Part shown: piece by piece, positions 26,233 to 27,519 of the stretch | How the letters are laid out: each line of letters begins with the position of its first letter | How positions within the stretch are numbered: position 1 is the stretch's first letter | From: a virus | Virus record (IMG/VR): IMGVR_UViG_3300017528_000368 | Location: 1-27,519 of that record | Strand: one strand, 5' to 3' | Length of the DNA: 27,519 bases | The notes under the pieces: model-generated | The model's input: only the letters and a program-made list of their open reading frames with translations | Databases searched by the model: none | Told to the model about the DNA's origin: nothing | Translations under genes and position numbers: made by a program

Positions 26233-27519
26233 GTGGCCTACGACGACCCACCGACGGCGACGTACCTCACCGAGCTCCAGACGGAGATGTACGACCGTTA
26301 CCGTCGCGACGACGTGCAGATCGACGCCACGCGCGCTCAGCGCGAGATGCGCATCCCGGCCATGCACGGCGCCGACCAGAAGTACACCCTAGTGACGGTC
26401 GACCCGCGCGACCCGGACGTCAGCGAGGAAGGCTTTCAGCAGACGGCCATGCTCACGCTCGAGCGGCCCAAACTGCACCTGGACGGTGGCGAGTCGGACA
26501 CGGCACAAACGGCGGCGAGCCTGCGCGAACACTGGACCGAAGAGACGCTGTGGTCGTGCGGCACGCGCACCCCGGGCATGGACACGATGACGTTCATCAC
26601 CGACGCCGCGCTGAATGACGGCGGCGCCTGGAGCAAAATCCTGTTCCTACCCGACGCGTGGGATAAACGCTACGCGTATCCGGTCCCCAATCCTGGCGAG
26701 AGCGCCGAAGCCTGGACGCACTACGACAAGGCCACCGAGGACGTAAAGAAGCAGTGCGGACCACCTTTCGCGTGGGAGTTCGTGGACGCGCGGACCATCT
26801 ACCCGGACACGATGGGCGGGCGGATCTGCGAGGTCATCGAAGTCACCGACCGCCCGCTGCGGACTACGTTCCGTCGCTACCGCCTCGGTCTCGACGACGA
26901 CGGCAACATCGTCCCCGAGGAGATGGGCCAGCCCCAGGCCAGCATCGCCTACGGCGCGAACCAGCGGCCGATCCTCCCGACCAGCATCACGATGATTGAA
27001 CATTGGGATGAGACTTGGGCAAGCTGGTGCGTCAGCGGCACCAACTACCACAACGAGCCCACCGGCGCGATCGTCAAGCAGTTCAAGCACCACTATGGCT
27101 TCCTCCCCTACGACTTCGCACCAGGCCTGTGGATGAACTTCTGGCGCAATCGCAAGGTTGGCTGGGGCGTCTCTCAGACCAAGCTGTGGCTGGTCCAGTA
27201 CCGCCAGTACCTGCGCGCCATGCACGCCCAGTACGTCGCCAGGGACCTGCTGAGCCCACTCGTGACCTACGGTGATTCCAGCGCGGCGCCGGTCATCGGC
27301 GACGACGGCAAGCCGCGAGACCGCGATCCGGGCCCGCTGCCGGGCGAAGTGATCAACCTGGGACCAGGTCGCCAGCTGCAGCGCATTCAGTACCCCGACG
27401 CGACCCCCCTGGAAAAGCACATGTCGCTGATCGACACCGCCATCCGCGAGCTCGAGTCGCCGCGGGTCACCACCCTGTCAGGCATGGAAGGCGCCGGCTT
27501 CGCCATCAGCCAGGTCCTC
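26233..27519 (+). CDS. Portal protein, 3' end outside the window
   Basis: GTG 26233 opens 429 codons running in frame to the last base, so the gene is truncated by the window edge. The N-terminal part is helical and polar (TYLTELQTEMYDRYRRDD, then RMRIPAM-type residues). A conserved-looking core follows: MTFITDAALNDGGAWSKI, then WEFVDARTIYPD, then YGFLPYDFAPGLWM and NRKVGWGVSQTKLW. This order (insert, wing, stem region before the crown) and its position after terL fit a phage portal. The visible part ends in a helix-rich region (LIDTAIRELESPRVTTLSG) typical of the portal stem. An alternative ribosome-less start cannot be excluded. Confidence 0.75.
   Translation, partial: MAYDDPPTATYLTELQTEMYDRYRRDDVQIDATRAQREMRIPAMHGADQKYTLVTVDPRDPDVSEEGFQQTAMLTLERPKLHLDGGESDTAQTAASLREHWTEETLWSCGTRTPGMDTMTFITDAALNDGGAWSKILFLPDAWDKRYAYPVPNPGESAEAWTHYDKATEDVKKQCGPPFAWEFVDARTIYPDTMGGRICEVIEVTDRPLRTTFRRYRLGLDDDGNIVPEEMGQPQASIAYGANQRPILPTSITMIEHWDETWASWCVSGTNYHNEPTGAIVKQFKHHYGFLPYDFAPGLWMNFWRNRKVGWGVSQTKLWLVQYRQYLRAMHAQYVARDLLSPLVTYGDSSAAPVIGDDGKPRDRDPGPLPGEVINLGPGRQLQRIQYPDATPLEKHMSLIDTAIRELESPRVTTLSGMEGAGFAISQVL

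Noticed and set aside
1-27519. tRNA genes, transposases and defence systems such as restriction or toxin-antitoxin pairs
   Set aside because: I looked for them and saw no cloverleaf-like sequence, no transposase motif and no recognisable defence gene; the only recombinase is the serine integrase.

Overview
The window is a contiguous piece of a GC-rich tailed-phage genome. It holds a large terminase subunit, a portal protein cut by the right edge, tail-fibre and virion genes, lysis candidates, a large serine recombinase, repressor-like regulators and a replication module. Genes are densely packed, with ATGA, GTGA or TGATG stop/start overlaps, GTG starts and some AGGAGG ribosome sites. I see no rRNA, tRNA, CRISPR array or insertion sequence. 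The host cannot be read from the sequence. The style of the primase and of the ribbon-helix-helix-like protein reminds me of Chloroflexota phages, but this is an untested impression.

Layout. (1) 1-9370, plus strand: end of the tail module, with an Fn3-like protein, a pectate-lyase-fold tail spike, a collagen-like tail fibre, a beta-propeller-like virion protein and small accessory proteins. (2) 9391-10258: a lysis-like cassette (papain/C39-like cysteine peptidase and two tiny membrane proteins). (3) 10470-13606, minus strand: an operon of eleven small genes, rich in zinc ribbons and coiled coils, led by a SWIM zinc-finger protein and driven by a TTGCAC-17-TATACT promoter. (4) 13737-17360: lysogeny region with two paralogous XRE regulators, a large serine recombinase and a PAS-domain protein, separated by gaps carrying a repeated A-tract/GGG motif. 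(5) 17480-24048, plus: early and replication genes (RHH-like protein, lysozyme-like protein, VRR-NUC nuclease, Prim-Pol/DUF3987 primase), then an AT-rich inverted repeat and a cassette of zinc/J-domain protein, von Willebrand A protein and PD-(D/E)XK exonuclease. (6) 24059-27519: packaging genes (zinc-finger protein, HGG-type putative small terminase, TerL), a reversed small membrane-protein gene, and the portal.

Read as a circle, the order packaging - (head and tail, outside the window) - tail fibres - lysis - accessory - lysogeny - replication - packaging is a complete phage cycle. The integrase lies inside continuous phage DNA rather than at a phage/host border. This fits a free, episomal or concatemeric genome better than an integrated prophage.

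The parts that look least described are the reverse-strand operon of tiny zinc and coiled-coil proteins, the inverted repeat between the primase and the J-domain gene, the J-domain/vWA/nuclease cassette, and the repeated intergenic motif around the PAS and XRE genes. No stretch longer than 300 bases lacks a gene. The larger gaps (11938-12094, 13607-13736, 15748-15934, 16862-17093, 17361-17479) are described under the sites they contain.
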